A DNA stretch of 64,000 nucleotides, from assembly GCA_902787975.1 (NCBI GenBank), contig CADAIP010000004.1:248001-312000 (forward strand), in the 5' to 3' direction. Of this stretch, positions 8,112 through 18,346 are shown one piece after another (positions within the stretch are counted from its first letter, which is position 1; every line of letters starts with the position of its first letter). Both the position numbers and the translations under genes were made by a program. This stretch comes from Oscillospiraceae bacterium (GTDB lineage Bacteria > Bacillota > Clostridia > Saccharofermentanales > Saccharofermentanaceae). The notes beneath the pieces were generated by a model. That model was given only the letters and a program-made list of their open reading frames with translations. It searched no databases and was not told the DNA's origin.

Positions 8112-11100
8112 TTATGAATCCCTGTTTTCAAGATCCTGAGACTCATAAATCTTTGTAACAAGCCTGAATTCAAACTCTGCCTTAGGCAGCGGCTTGTCGA
8201 AATAGAAACCCTGGGCAATGTCACAGCCTGCCTGATGCATAATGTCGATCTGGAACTTGGTTTCAACGCCTTCAGCAAGACATTCAAATCCAAGACTCTT
8301 TGCCATTGATACGACTCCCTTGAACATTGTGCACTTCATACCATTAGGATCATCACCCTCTTCGGGAACAAAGCTTTTATCGATCTTGATCGTTCTCCAG
8401 GGAATCTCACTCAAAAGGTGCATAGATGAAGATCCCATACCGAAATCATCAATGGAAGCTGCAATTCCTTTGTCATGCAGGCTGCATACCACACGCTTCA
8501 GGTCGCTGAATTCAACCTCGTTTGTAGTCTCCGTAAACTCGATTTCAATAGCATAATGAGGTATACGGTATTTATCTATTATCCTCTCGATAACATCCGG
8601 AATCTCCAGATTCATAATATGTTTTCTCGAGAAGTTGATTGACATCGGGACAAGCTTACGGCCTTCACCGCCGTCAAGCCATGCTCTCTGGTTACGGCAT
8701 ACCTGTTCAAGCATAAACAGGTCAAGTTTACAGATATCACTTGTCTGTTCCAGAGCCGGAATGAATTCCGCCGGCTGTATTATCTTACCTTTATGGAACC
8801 ATCTGCAAAGGGCCTCTCCGCCGATTATCCTGTTGGTATTGATGTCAACTTTGGGCTGATAGAACGGAACGAATTCTTCATTAGCCAGAGCTTCAGAAAG
8901 CATCTGCTGGATTTTGGCATACTTCTGTTTTATCAGCATCAGATCGTCATTATAGTAGATAACGTGGCCTCTGCCGCCATTTTGGGCAACGCGATAAGCA
9001 TTGATGATCTTGCCCATGATGTCACCGGGATTCTGAGGTTCAAAACCTTCAGGCGGAATAAAGATACCCGCGCTGGTAGGAACTCTTACACTGCTCGTAT
9101 CATCGATCTTAATATGTGTTTCGAAAAGATATTCCGCTACTTCTTTGTGCTTGTTTTGCGGACCCACTGCAACAAAATTATCGCCGCCCAGTCTGAAAAC
9201 ACGGCCGCCTTCGCCAAGGATAGCCACAAGGCCATCGTAGTGGCTTCTCATTATCTTATCGCCTGCTTCTCTTCCGAACTCCTGGTTAATAATCGAGAAG
9301 TGTCTCAGATTGTAACGCACCGCCATAAGATTGTTGAAACTGTGGGTATTAACGATCTTGCCCAGTTCGGAGTTAAGGCTCCTGAGGTTCGGATAGCCTG
9401 ATTCATCAAAATATGCCAGGTCATAAACTATATCTCTCAGTCTGTTACGGCTGACAAAACTTACTACCGTCCTCATAACGAGCTCGATCTTATTGAGTTC
9501 TTCAGGGCTCAACGGTTCTTCACCCTTAGCCATATAAACAGTACAGGTAGTGCTCGACATAACGCTTGTTACGGCTCTTACGCTCAAAACCTCTGTTCCT
9601 TCAACATGGTAGTCAAACGGGATCAGTGTCTCGCCTAAGCCCATGGCCTCTTCCTGAGGATTACGGTAAACCCTGGTAACACCTTTGCACAGTCTGAACA
9701 TACGGCCGATCTTGCCAAGGAGTTCATTGATAAGCGGAACATCCAGGTTTTCAAAGTTAACCATAGCAGACAGGAGCTGCTCGTAAAGCTCATAGAATCT
9801 TACGAACGAATAGCTCTCTATCGACTGGACCTCTTCATTTATCGGCTGGTCTTTAAATCTCTTCTTATTCTCATACATCAGGTTGTCGGCACGCTCGAAA
9901 ACATCCTGAAGAGTAAGATCTTTTTCGGGAATATATTCTGCCATTCCGTAAGCAATAGTTACCTTACCGTTGTGTCTGTTCTCGACCTGAATATTGTAGA
10001 AATGCTTTAACAGGTCATAGCGGTTAGCATAATCACTGCCGCTCATGATAATGACAAATTCATCTCCGCCTATACGGTAGACTGGACTGTGGTCGAAAAT
10101 GTCGCAGATGATCGCGCATCCGTCTTTAATGAATGCATCACCTTCGCTATGACCCTTCTCATCATTTACCTGTTTCAGGCCGTTGATATCACAGACGGCA
10201 ATTGCAAATTCAAGGCCGTCGGTTTTGGCTTCGATCTGTTCATTCAGATGAGCTTCTGCAGTCAGATATGCGTATTTATTCTTTACTCCGGTCAGGGCAT
10301 CCCTGTTGGCCAGATCCATAGCCGATCCGATCTTGGCTTCAAACTCCAGTTCTTTGCGCTTTGCTTCATCGGTATTTTCGAGTGCCACGATGATGTACTC
10401 GGAATCTTTTGCCAGACGCATAATTACCAGAGAGACATACTGCGGGCGTCCATCCAGATTGAGCCTGTAATGAAGATAGATCTTATTCACGTGCTCAAAC
10501 TCTTTAAGAATAAATTCCTTGGTTATCGCCTTGGCCATCATCGGATAATCTTCTTCATAGATATCACGCGTCATATTGCGCTGTGAATCCGCAAAGAAAT
10601 CATCACCCCTGATGCCCACCTCAAGCTTCGTGTATTTCTCACTGGAACTGAATTCGTAATACTCATTGGTATTCAGATTAACACGGTAGATTACTTCATA
10701 TCTTGAAGCCAGAGCCATCGCAACATGATTGAACATCTCGCTCTCTTCCATGAGCGTCTGTTCGCGTTTCATCTGGGAATCTATATTCAGAACACCAATT
10801 ACGATATGAGCAGGATCGTTTTTGGGAACAACAGCGTTCAAAGAGACATGCTTGATGCCGTCGCCCAGCTGCTGCCTGTAGGTCATGGAGACAGTTCCGT
10901 TTTCCCTCAGATTCTTAAGAAGCGTCTTTTTGTCCAGTCCGGATAAAACGTAATCAACATCGTCCTTGAAGATGTATCTTTTTACATCAGTAATCAAATC
11001 AGCGAAAAAGTCTTTACCCTGTTTAGTTGTACCGAGGTCAGAATACACTTCGCTGGAACTGTATAACGTATACTTATTGCTGTTGATGTTTATGTAATAG

Positions 11101-11585
11101 ATTACTTCGTAACGGCTCGCCAGCGCACCGGCAATACGGCTGTATGTAAGCATCTGCTCTTCTGCGGCAATCTCTCTTTTACGCTGCTCATCAACATTCT
11201 GGACGCCTATGATAACTTTATTGTCAGCGCCCCTGATAGTCTTAAGGAAGTAGTGGTACGGCTTACCGTCAATCATCAGCCTGTAATTGATCGAGAAAGA
11301 CTTGCCGTTCTTAAGAACCTCGGTAACTGTTTCTTTCCTGAATGATTCAAGAAAATGTTCCTGATCGTCAGGATACACCATAATACGGCAGTTCCTGATA
11401 ACAGCCTTATAAAAGTCATCTCCGGAATCCCTGACTACGAGTTTTTTATTTTCGCCCTCGGTTATATATTCGACATAACTGTCGCTTTCCGAGTCGATAA
11501 TGTAAATACTGTCATAGTCTTTCGCGAGGGCAAATGCAATCTCGTCGAATGTAATATCCTTCTTCTGTGAGTTCTCGCCGTTCAT
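8112..11585 (-). CDS. Large cyclic-di-GMP protein: three PAS-like repeats, GGDEF, degenerate GGDEF, EAL
   Basis: This encodes 1157 residues. Three homologous PAS-like repeats cover roughly 10-130, 145-270 and 285-405; the second and third begin with nearly identical ALASRYEVIY segments. A first GGDEF domain (about 425-580) keeps GGDEF at 506-510 and should make c-di-GMP; no RxxD inhibitory site is seen in front of it. A linker (about 590-720) leads to a second GGDEF-like domain with GGDNF at 800-804, probably catalytically dead. The EAL domain (about 895-1140) retains EAL at 924-926, DDFG near 1046 and EGVET near 1105, so phosphodiesterase activity is likely. No membrane segment is present, so it is a cytosolic sensor with both activities. 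Confidence 0.92.
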   Translation of the reverse strand: MNGENSQKKDITFDEIAFALAKDYDSIYIIDSESDSYVEYITEGENKKLVVRDSGDDFYKAVIRNCRIMVYPDDQEHFLESFRKETVTEVLKNGKSFSINYRLMIDGKPYHYFLKTIRGADNKVIIGVQNVDEQRKREIAAEEQMLTYSRIAGALASRYEVIYYININSNKYTLYSSSEVYSDLGTTKQGKDFFADLITDVKRYIFKDDVDYVLSGLDKKTLLKNLRENGTVSMTYRQQLGDGIKHVSLNAVVPKNDPAHIVIGVLNIDSQMKREQTLMEESEMFNHVAMALASRYEVIYRVNLNTNEYYEFSSSEKYTKLEVGIRGDDFFADSQRNMTRDIYEEDYPMMAKAITKEFILKEFEHVNKIYLHYRLNLDGRPQYVSLVIMRLAKDSEYIIVALENTDEAKRKELEFEAKIGSAMDLANRDALTGVKNKYAYLTAEAHLNEQIEAKTDGLEFAIAVCDINGLKQVNDEKGHSEGDAFIKDGCAIICDIFDHSPVYRIGGDEFVIIMSGSDYANRYDLLKHFYNIQVENRHNGKVTIAYGMAEYIPEKDLTLQDVFERADNLMYENKKRFKDQPINEEVQSIESYSFVRFYELYEQLLSAMVNFENLDVPLINELLGKIGRMFRLCKGVTRVYRNPQEEAMGLGETLIPFDYHVEGTEVLSVRAVTSVMSSTTCTVYMAKGEEPLSPEELNKIELVMRTVVSFVSRNRLRDIVYDLAYFDESGYPNLRSLNSELGKIVNTHSFNNLMAVRYNLRHFSIINQEFGREAGDKIMRSHYDGLVAILGEGGRVFRLGGDNFVAVGPQNKHKEVAEYLFETHIKIDDTSSVRVPTSAGIFIPPEGFEPQNPGDIMGKIINAYRVAQNGGRGHVIYYNDDLMLIKQKYAKIQQMLSEALANEEFVPFYQPKVDINTNRIIGGEALCRWFHKGKIIQPAEFIPALEQTSDICKLDLFMLEQVCRNQRAWLDGGEGRKLVPMSINFSRKHIMNLEIPDVIERIIDKYRIPHYAIEIEFTETTNEVEFSDLKRVVCSLHDKGIAASIDDFGMGSSSMHLLSEIPWRTIKIDKSFVPEEGDDPNGMKCTMFKGVVSMAKSLGFECLAEGVETKFQIDIMHQAGCDIAQGFYFDKPLPKAEFEFRLVTKIYESQDLENRDS

Positions 11586-11713
11586 ACTCCACTCCTGAAA
11601 AGAATATAAATATATTCTACAATGATTCTTCTAAGAAGTGTTGGTTGATTGTAAAAAATTTATGATAATTCTCGAAAATCATGCTGTCAGAAGGACAAAA
11701 CGGCTATATCAGC

Positions 11714-14077
11714 TCATTTTCCGGCTCTGACATCAAGTTCCACAACGGAAGACAGATTCTGATCCGGAAGCGTGATCTTAACTGTAGCATTTCCTACTTC
11801 GCCGGTACTTCTGATATAAACGCCGCCCATACCGCCGTTAATATCAGCAAGAGCGGGACCAAGGATCTCGACAGGACCTGAAGTTTCAATGACTGCCGGC
11901 TTGTTGTAGAAAGACAGTACATTTCCGTTCTCATCAGTGACCTTGATCCTGATCGCAGTAACATCGTATGTAGCATCTTCAATAAGTTCATTTGAAGAAA
12001 CATCCACGATAAGTTTAGACTCTGTCATGGCTGACTTGATAACAGTCTTAACGACTTCACCGTTCCTGATGCCGTCGAATCTGAACTTTGTAACTTTGCC
12101 GCCCCAGTTACCGATGTATTTGCCGAAGAGCATGTAAGCATCGTCAAACTTCATCTTGTATCTGGTCATGGCCTCAGCCATCGTGAGCTTCATCCTGAGA
12201 GGCATGTTCTCCATTCCGTATACGGCAGAGAAATTCAAAGCATCTTTTACGATCTTATTCTGCCTGTCGGAGAAGCCTTCGCCTTCCTTCATCTGGTCTC
12301 CGATGAAATCGTCGATCAGGATCGGCGGAGCAATCATGTTCTTATATGTAGAATCATCTTTGGTATATTCCTTGATGAAGATATCGTCCTTATACATCTT
12401 CACGCTGTCACAGTTGGTTAAGATATAGATCTCTCCCCTGTTGCCTGCAGGATGCTCTCCGATGTCCATCGAAGAACTGATCTCAAGCACGGGATCGATA
12501 TCTTTGTTCTGGCTCGCATAAACATAAGCCGCGAGCTTGAAGTTTCTGAACATATCAGTGACACCGTGATAGCACACCCTGTCACCCGAACCGAAATCCT
12601 TATGCGTGTTGTAGTCAAAGAAACACCATCCGAATGAGCCGCAGATATCGTCGTAAGACATAACGCTGTCCAGAACGTTGCAGTGTCTTAATGCGTGCTC
12701 CTGTCTGTGCAGCTCGGAGTCATATGCTTTTGTCGGGAACATATGGCCGTTGTACTCACTGATAAAGTACGGTTTATCCATATCCGGAGTAATATTCTTC
12801 TTGGGTTCACATCCCGAAGTTTTTCCGTTGTGGCTGAAGTCATTAAAAGCATAAACGTCTTCCAAGAGAGAACTCTTTTTCAGATATCTGACGCCTGATG
12901 TCTGACGGTACGGATCGAGGTCATGAGCTTCCTTGTTCGTTCTTAAATAAAGCTCATCGCAATCGACGGATTCGTTGATCCTTACACCCCACAAGATGAT
13001 CGAAGGATGATTGCGGTACTGGGATACCATTTCGCGCGTATTGATGACTGCCTGTTCTTTCCATGCATCGTCACCGATATTCTGCCAGCCGGGGATCTCA
13101 GTAAACACGAGCAGGCCCAGTTCATCACACCTGTCGATAAAGTGATGTGACTGAGGATAGTGGGAAGTCCTGACTGCGTTAAGACCAAGTTCGTTCTTTA
13201 AGATATCAGCATCCATTCTCTGCATGGACTTCGGCATTGCATAACCTACATAAGGCCAGCACTGATGACGGTTTAAACCTCTGAGCTTTATCTTCTCTCC
13301 ATTAAGATAGAATCCGTCAACCTTAAACACGGCATCCCTGAAACCGAATCTTGTTACAAATGCATCTTCGGACTCACCGTTTCTTAAGGTCATTGAAAGC
13401 TCATAAAGATTCGGATCATCAAGTGACCAGAGTTCAGCTTCGCTTACCGAGATCTCGCATTCTTTTTCGCACGGTCCGGCGAAAAGGACCTTGCCCGAAT
13501 CAATGCCCGTTATCACGGCAACAAGTTCGCCTTCACCTTCAACATCAGCCTTGATCCTGACCTTCTTATCTGCTCCCGCGCTCACGAAAACATCACGGAT
13601 GTGATCCTTCTCTTTCACATCGAGATGAACCTCTCTGTATATGCCGCCGTATGTCATGTAGTCGATCACAAATCCGAACGGAGGAACATTAAGGCTCTCG
13701 CGGCTGTCGCACTTAACCGCGATAACATTCTTTCCGCCGTAATCGATATGGTCAGTAAGATCAGCTGTAAATGCCGTATAACCGCATGAGTGCTTTATCA
13801 CAAACTTGCCGTTGATATAAACTTCTGCTTCATGCGCAACGGCATCGAAAGTAACGGATACTTTCTTACCTTTCCAATCTGAAGGCGCATCAAAAGTTCT
13901 CCTGTAACAGGAGACCATCTGGTAATCCTTATCGTCGAAATAATTCAAAGGAGTTACCTTCACCGTATGAGGAATACGCACCTGTTCCATCTTATCTTCG
14001 TTACTGAAGACAGGCTCTATCATTTCAGTAGTGAATTCAGGCGACCATAACCAATCGTTATTAAGATCTATTCTCAT
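11714..14077 (-). CDS. Glycoside hydrolase family 2, probable beta-galactosidase
   Basis: This encodes 787 residues with the GH2 layout: sugar-binding jelly roll (about 1-155), immunoglobulin-like domain (about 160-250), then the TIM barrel beginning at LRGLNRHQ near 265. The acid/base Glu is E369 in WGVRINES and the nucleophile is E441 in ISEYNGH, 72 residues apart as expected. Roughly 200 C-terminal residues form further beta domains. No signal peptide is present, so it works on imported sugars. It is the last gene of the galactoside operon, 21 bases after the GH36 gene, which favours beta-galactosidase over beta-glucuronidase or beta-mannosidase, though GH2 specificity is not certain from sequence. 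Confidence 0.88.
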   Translation of the reverse strand: MRIDLNNDWLWSPEFTTEMIEPVFSNEDKMEQVRIPHTVKVTPLNYFDDKDYQMVSCYRRTFDAPSDWKGKKVSVTFDAVAHEAEVYINGKFVIKHSCGYTAFTADLTDHIDYGGKNVIAVKCDSRESLNVPPFGFVIDYMTYGGIYREVHLDVKEKDHIRDVFVSAGADKKVRIKADVEGEGELVAVITGIDSGKVLFAGPCEKECEISVSEAELWSLDDPNLYELSMTLRNGESEDAFVTRFGFRDAVFKVDGFYLNGEKIKLRGLNRHQCWPYVGYAMPKSMQRMDADILKNELGLNAVRTSHYPQSHHFIDRCDELGLLVFTEIPGWQNIGDDAWKEQAVINTREMVSQYRNHPSIILWGVRINESVDCDELYLRTNKEAHDLDPYRQTSGVRYLKKSSLLEDVYAFNDFSHNGKTSGCEPKKNITPDMDKPYFISEYNGHMFPTKAYDSELHRQEHALRHCNVLDSVMSYDDICGSFGWCFFDYNTHKDFGSGDRVCYHGVTDMFRNFKLAAYVYASQNKDIDPVLEISSSMDIGEHPAGNRGEIYILTNCDSVKMYKDDIFIKEYTKDDSTYKNMIAPPILIDDFIGDQMKEGEGFSDRQNKIVKDALNFSAVYGMENMPLRMKLTMAEAMTRYKMKFDDAYMLFGKYIGNWGGKVTKFRFDGIRNGEVVKTVIKSAMTESKLIVDVSSNELIEDATYDVTAIRIKVTDENGNVLSFYNKPAVIETSGPVEILGPALADINGGMGGVYIRSTGEVGNATVKITLPDQNLSSVVELDVRAGK

Positions 14078-14098
14078 AAAGAAAAATCCCCAACTTTC

Positions 14099-16513
14099 TT
14101 ATCCGATCTTCTCAATAGTATATATCCTTGAACCGAAATCGGGATAATATCTCATGTTCTCATTATATCCGCCAGATGCAAAAGCGCTTCTTAAATGGAC
14201 GCCTGCATACATCATTGCATCACCGTACATGTCGTGCGCTTCCGCTTCGGAATTCATCTTATAGAATCTTGCGATCGTTCTGTGAGAAAGGCCGTCCTGC
14301 TTAACGTGGATCGGAGCAACATAGTTTATAAGTCCTCCGAAATCACGCACGTCAAACTTCATCTTTCTTCCTTCGATGTGATACTTGTAATCACACTCAA
14401 GTCCTACCGGCTTTAATACGCCCCACTGCGTATTCGGATGAGTGAAAAGCTGCATTGTCATCGATACCGCTTTTGTCTTATCGGGAGATACCACAGTCCA
14501 TGAAATATCGTTTCCGGGGACCTGATCAAGAACGCTGTATCCCGGAGCGCCCAAAGCATCACCGTCACAGGATCTTGAATCGTTCATCGACTTTGAACGG
14601 TAGAACCTTCCGAACTGCATTACTTCGCGCCACTTCTTATACATCCTGATCTGCGCTTTGACCGCTTCAAAATCACTGCTGCTCATATCGTTGAGATTGC
14701 ACTCGTATCCGAGCACTCCGAATGAAGCAACGTTAAATCTTGTCTCTATGGGAGTACGGCGGAGAGTCTGATGGTTCGGGCAGTCTGATACGTGGGCTGT
14801 AACAGTACGCATCGGATAACCGTAAGAATACCCGTTCTGGATCTCTGCCCTGCATACTGCGTCAGTGTCATCGCTTGCCCAGATCTGCGGAAAGAAACTT
14901 AATATGCCGAGATCGAATCTGTTACCCCCCGAAGCACATCCTTCGAAAAGAATATCAGGGAACTTCTTTGTAAGCTCTCTCATTACGCGGTAAAGGCCCA
15001 GGATATATCTGTGCGTTACTTCACCCTGTCTGTCAGCGGGAAGAGCTCTTGAGAATATATCCGAGAAGTTTCTGTTCATGTCCCACTTAACGTATGAGAT
15101 ATCAGCTGAAGAAAACACTTTGCTCATCACCTTTATCAGGTGATCCTGCACCTCAACATTTGCAAGATCCAATACCATCTGGTTGCGGCCTTCGGAATGT
15201 TTCTTTCCGGGTATCTCCATCGCCCACTCGGGGTGCGCGAGATAAAGACCGCTTTCACGGTTTACCATCTCAGGCTCTACCCAGATCCCGAAATCAAGTC
15301 CCAATGCACGGACCTTGTCGCAGATCCCTTTTACGCCTCTCGGAAGTTTCTTCGTATCAGGAAACCAGTCTCCTAATGAGGAAGTGTCATCGTTACGCTC
15401 GCCAAACCATCCGTCATCCATGACGAAGAGTTCGATGCCGGCTTCTTTTGCTTTTCTGGCAAGACGCAAAAGTTTGCTCTCACTGATCTTGAAGTAGGAT
15501 GCTTCCCAGGAATTTAAGAGAACAGGCCGAAGTCTGTCTTTCCACGGACCGCGCAGGATATGCTTAGACACGAAGTCATGCATCTGCCCGCTCATTCCGT
15601 TATATCCCATAGAGGAATATGTCATGACCGCTTCCGGGGTCAGGAAAGACTCTCCTTTCGACAGTTTCCATTCAAATGAAGTCGGGTTTATTCCCGATAA
15701 AAATCTTACTTTGCCAAACGGACTCTTCTCGACAGACTCATAGTGGTTGCCGCTGTATACGAGATTAAATCCGTAGACGTCACCGTAATCTTCATTAGCT
15801 CCTCTTTTCGAGAGCATGACGAACGGATTGGCACGGTTGGAAGAATTACCGGTAAAAGAAGAATTTACAAGGCGCGCGGAAGATACGGACATATCAGTCT
15901 TTTTCATCTCTCTTGCCCATGCGCCCGTGAATGTCGTGAACACATAATTATCCGGATCGAAATCAATCTGGCAGCTCATGATCTTCTTTATCTTAATGTC
16001 ACCTTCGCCTTCGTTGATAAGACGTGCTGTTCTGGTGATCACATCGGTATCGGAATAAATGCAGTAGATCAGTTCGAGCTTTAGGTTATTTTCTTTATCG
16101 ATCAATGTGACCGTCAGGACTTCGGCATCTTCACCGTAAGATGACGGAAGACCTTCTGTTCCGCCGTCCCTGCCTTTGCTCTCGCTGTAACTGTCGAAAA
16201 GAAAATCCGAAGTAAAACTGCCGTCTGAATTAACGACTTCGATGAAAGCTTCCCTTACATCACCTTTGCCGTAAGAACTCATCTCAAGACGCATGTCTTC
16301 AAGCGAGAAATTGCCGTGATCAGGTGAATATACAACTGACGTTCCGGGAGCAAATTCATGCTGCTCTGTAAGACCGTCTTCACTATCCATGTGGATCTTT
16401 CTTCCATAGTAAAGATGTTCTATGTGACCCGAATCCAATACCTTCATGGCATACGTCGTATGCGCGGTATCAAGGATAAACAGTGGGGCTTTATCGCCTT
16501 TAACAGTGATCAT
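14099..16513 (-). CDS. Alpha-galactosidase, glycoside hydrolase family 36
   Basis: This encodes 804 residues from the ATG at 16513, which has AGGAG at proper distance; a longer frame exists but starts inside the upstream gene. It removes alpha-1,6-galactose from melibiose, raffinose and related sugars. GH36 motifs seen are NSWEASYF near 334, FVMDDGWFG near 363, WVEPEMVN near 411, YVKWDMN with nucleophile Asp478, EGCASGG near 524, and WASDDTD with acid/base Asp548. It has no signal peptide. Its start lies four bases beyond the stop of the GPH transporter gene, so uptake and hydrolysis are co-expressed. Confidence 0.95.
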   Translation of the reverse strand: MITVKGDKAPLFILDTAHTTYAMKVLDSGHIEHLYYGRKIHMDSEDGLTEQHEFAPGTSVVYSPDHGNFSLEDMRLEMSSYGKGDVREAFIEVVNSDGSFTSDFLFDSYSESKGRDGGTEGLPSSYGEDAEVLTVTLIDKENNLKLELIYCIYSDTDVITRTARLINEGEGDIKIKKIMSCQIDFDPDNYVFTTFTGAWAREMKKTDMSVSSARLVNSSFTGNSSNRANPFVMLSKRGANEDYGDVYGFNLVYSGNHYESVEKSPFGKVRFLSGINPTSFEWKLSKGESFLTPEAVMTYSSMGYNGMSGQMHDFVSKHILRGPWKDRLRPVLLNSWEASYFKISESKLLRLARKAKEAGIELFVMDDGWFGERNDDTSSLGDWFPDTKKLPRGVKGICDKVRALGLDFGIWVEPEMVNRESGLYLAHPEWAMEIPGKKHSEGRNQMVLDLANVEVQDHLIKVMSKVFSSADISYVKWDMNRNFSDIFSRALPADRQGEVTHRYILGLYRVMRELTKKFPDILFEGCASGGNRFDLGILSFFPQIWASDDTDAVCRAEIQNGYSYGYPMRTVTAHVSDCPNHQTLRRTPIETRFNVASFGVLGYECNLNDMSSSDFEAVKAQIRMYKKWREVMQFGRFYRSKSMNDSRSCDGDALGAPGYSVLDQVPGNDISWTVVSPDKTKAVSMTMQLFTHPNTQWGVLKPVGLECDYKYHIEGRKMKFDVRDFGGLINYVAPIHVKQDGLSHRTIARFYKMNSEAEAHDMYGDAMMYAGVHLRSAFASGGYNENMRYYPDFGSRIYTIEKIG

Positions 16514-16517
16514 GGTA

Positions 16518-18332
16518 TCAGCTCCTAGATTTAAGTTCCTTAGAGATCTCCTCAAGCTTCTTATCTGTCAGGATATACTTTGCCTTGAATATAAGCAATG
16601 CAATTACGAGAACAAATATGGGTGCAAGTGTCATTACCATTCTAAGTCCGAATACAGCGCTTGTATCGATTGTCTCTACGACATTGTTCCTGATCGATGT
16701 TACTTTCGAGAGGAGAACGCTGAGATTCATCTCAACATCGCTGTTCTGCTGGATGTTGAAGATCGTGAGGCAGACAGATGCAACCAGGGCTGCGATACCG
16801 GAAGCGAGCTTAACGACGAATGTCTGCATGGAGAAGATTACCGATTCGTCCCTTCTGCCGTTTTTAAGTTCGCCGTAATCGCATGTGTTTGCGAGGAATA
16901 CCGTGCAGATAACATTAAGGATTCCGACAGCGCCCATGATGAAGAATCCGGGTACGAAGAAGATATAAACATTCTTTGTTCCTGCAATAGACAATCCGAG
17001 CAGAATGAGATATCCGGCAATTGCAGCAATCACACCGATATAGAATATCTTCAGTGTGGAGAATGCTTTTCTCAAAAGCGGGAAGAACAGCATCATTGCC
17101 AGGATCTGCATCGCGCCTGCGAACATGTTGAACAATGTGTAATTGCCCTGCCAGTTAGAACCAGCAATATCGTATTTAAAGAAATAGATCAAAAGATTCG
17201 AAGTTATATACGTAGCCGTATTGAACAATACGATAGTAATTACGACCGTCATTGCCTGATCGTTACTCAGAAGCGCCTTGAACATCTGCTTTACAGACGG
17301 AGTCTTCATGTCAACGGAAGATTTCTCCTTGATGCAAAGGCAAGTAACAGCAATAAAGACAATGAACAGGATTCCGATGATGAGTGAGAAGTATTTGAAA
17401 CCGACTCTCTCAACTTCCAATGTGGAATTCATCGTAAGATCTGCATCGATCGAATCATTGTTCTTAATCGCTTCATAACATTTAGAATCGACATAGAATA
17501 CAAGTCCTGCTTCGGCTGCAGCTTCCGAATCCATAACGAATTCAACTTTAGAAGTATCCGCAGTTACACCGTTGATCGTAAACTCATACTTCGTGTTATC
17601 CGTATTGAAAGAATAAACGCCTTCGAATGCTCTCTCTGAGCCTACGAGCGTAACTGATACGTTTGTCTTGTCAGATGCATATTCGATAACGTTGTCAGTC
17701 GGGTTTCCGTCACTGTCGAGTTCAATAACATAAGTGTGGATGTTTGTATCGGCAGTTGTAAACTGCTTTGTAATATTGTCAGCACTCTTAGCCGTGAGCG
17801 ATGTTCCGATAGCAGTTACAGCCATTACAGTAAAGATCGTAACGAGAGCAGAACCAACGCCTGCGCATGAACGCGCAAGAGCCGAGAGACCTTCTCTCTC
17901 CTTGCCGCCCTCTGTAAATGCAGGGATCATTGACCAGTAAGGAATATCCATCATGGTATATGTAATGCCCCAGAGGATATAGAACACTGCCGCATAAGCA
18001 ACCAGACCTTTGCCGTCCAATGCCGGCGGAGCAGCAAACATGAGGAACAGGATCACGGCATTGGTAACCGTACCGATAAGAAGCCAGGGGCGGAATTTAC
18101 CCCACTTGGTCTTTGTTTTCGCGACAACCACACCCATTATCGGATCGTTAAACGCATCGAAAACTCTTGCGACAAGAAGAATGACACCCATTGCGATCGC
18201 GCTCGTCTTCATGATGTCCTGGAAATAATACAGGATATACGAAGCTGAGAGCATGTAGACCATGTCTTTACCTACGGCACCTATTCCGTATGCAAATTTC
18301 TCTTTTCCGGTTAAACCTTTTTTAGTCTCCAT
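16518..18332 (-). CDS. GPH-family sugar:cation symporter with enlarged extracellular loop
   Basis: This encodes 604 residues; the start at 18332 has AGGAG upstream and gives the usual N-terminus (GLTGKEKFAYGIG). It resembles MelB-type symporters: conserved DAFNDPIMG near 59 and KTKWGKFRPW near 74 mark the first cytoplasmic loops. Members are typically near 450-500 residues; the excess is a hydrophilic, beta-rich insert of about 130 residues (roughly 178-309) between helices 5 and 6, on the outer face by family topology, plus a longer loop before the last helix. It should import alpha- or beta-galactosides with Na+ or H+, feeding the two downstream hydrolases. It starts 14 bases after the GT-B-like gene. 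Confidence 0.88.
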   Translation of the reverse strand: METKKGLTGKEKFAYGIGAVGKDMVYMLSASYILYYFQDIMKTSAIAMGVILLVARVFDAFNDPIMGVVVAKTKTKWGKFRPWLLIGTVTNAVILFLMFAAPPALDGKGLVAYAAVFYILWGITYTMMDIPYWSMIPAFTEGGKEREGLSALARSCAGVGSALVTIFTVMAVTAIGTSLTAKSADNITKQFTTADTNIHTYVIELDSDGNPTDNVIEYASDKTNVSVTLVGSERAFEGVYSFNTDNTKYEFTINGVTADTSKVEFVMDSEAAAEAGLVFYVDSKCYEAIKNNDSIDADLTMNSTLEVERVGFKYFSLIIGILFIVFIAVTCLCIKEKSSVDMKTPSVKQMFKALLSNDQAMTVVITIVLFNTATYITSNLLIYFFKYDIAGSNWQGNYTLFNMFAGAMQILAMMLFFPLLRKAFSTLKIFYIGVIAAIAGYLILLGLSIAGTKNVYIFFVPGFFIMGAVGILNVICTVFLANTCDYGELKNGRRDESVIFSMQTFVVKLASGIAALVASVCLTIFNIQQNSDVEMNLSVLLSKVTSIRNNVVETIDTSAVFGLRMVMTLAPIFVLVIALLIFKAKYILTDKKLEEISKELKSRS

Positions 18333-18346
18333 ATCATTCTCCTTTC

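Noticed and set aside
10089..10586. 165-codon open frame on the plus strand
   Set aside because: It lies antisense within the PAS/GGDEF/EAL gene, has no ribosome binding site and its product looks like a translated shadow.
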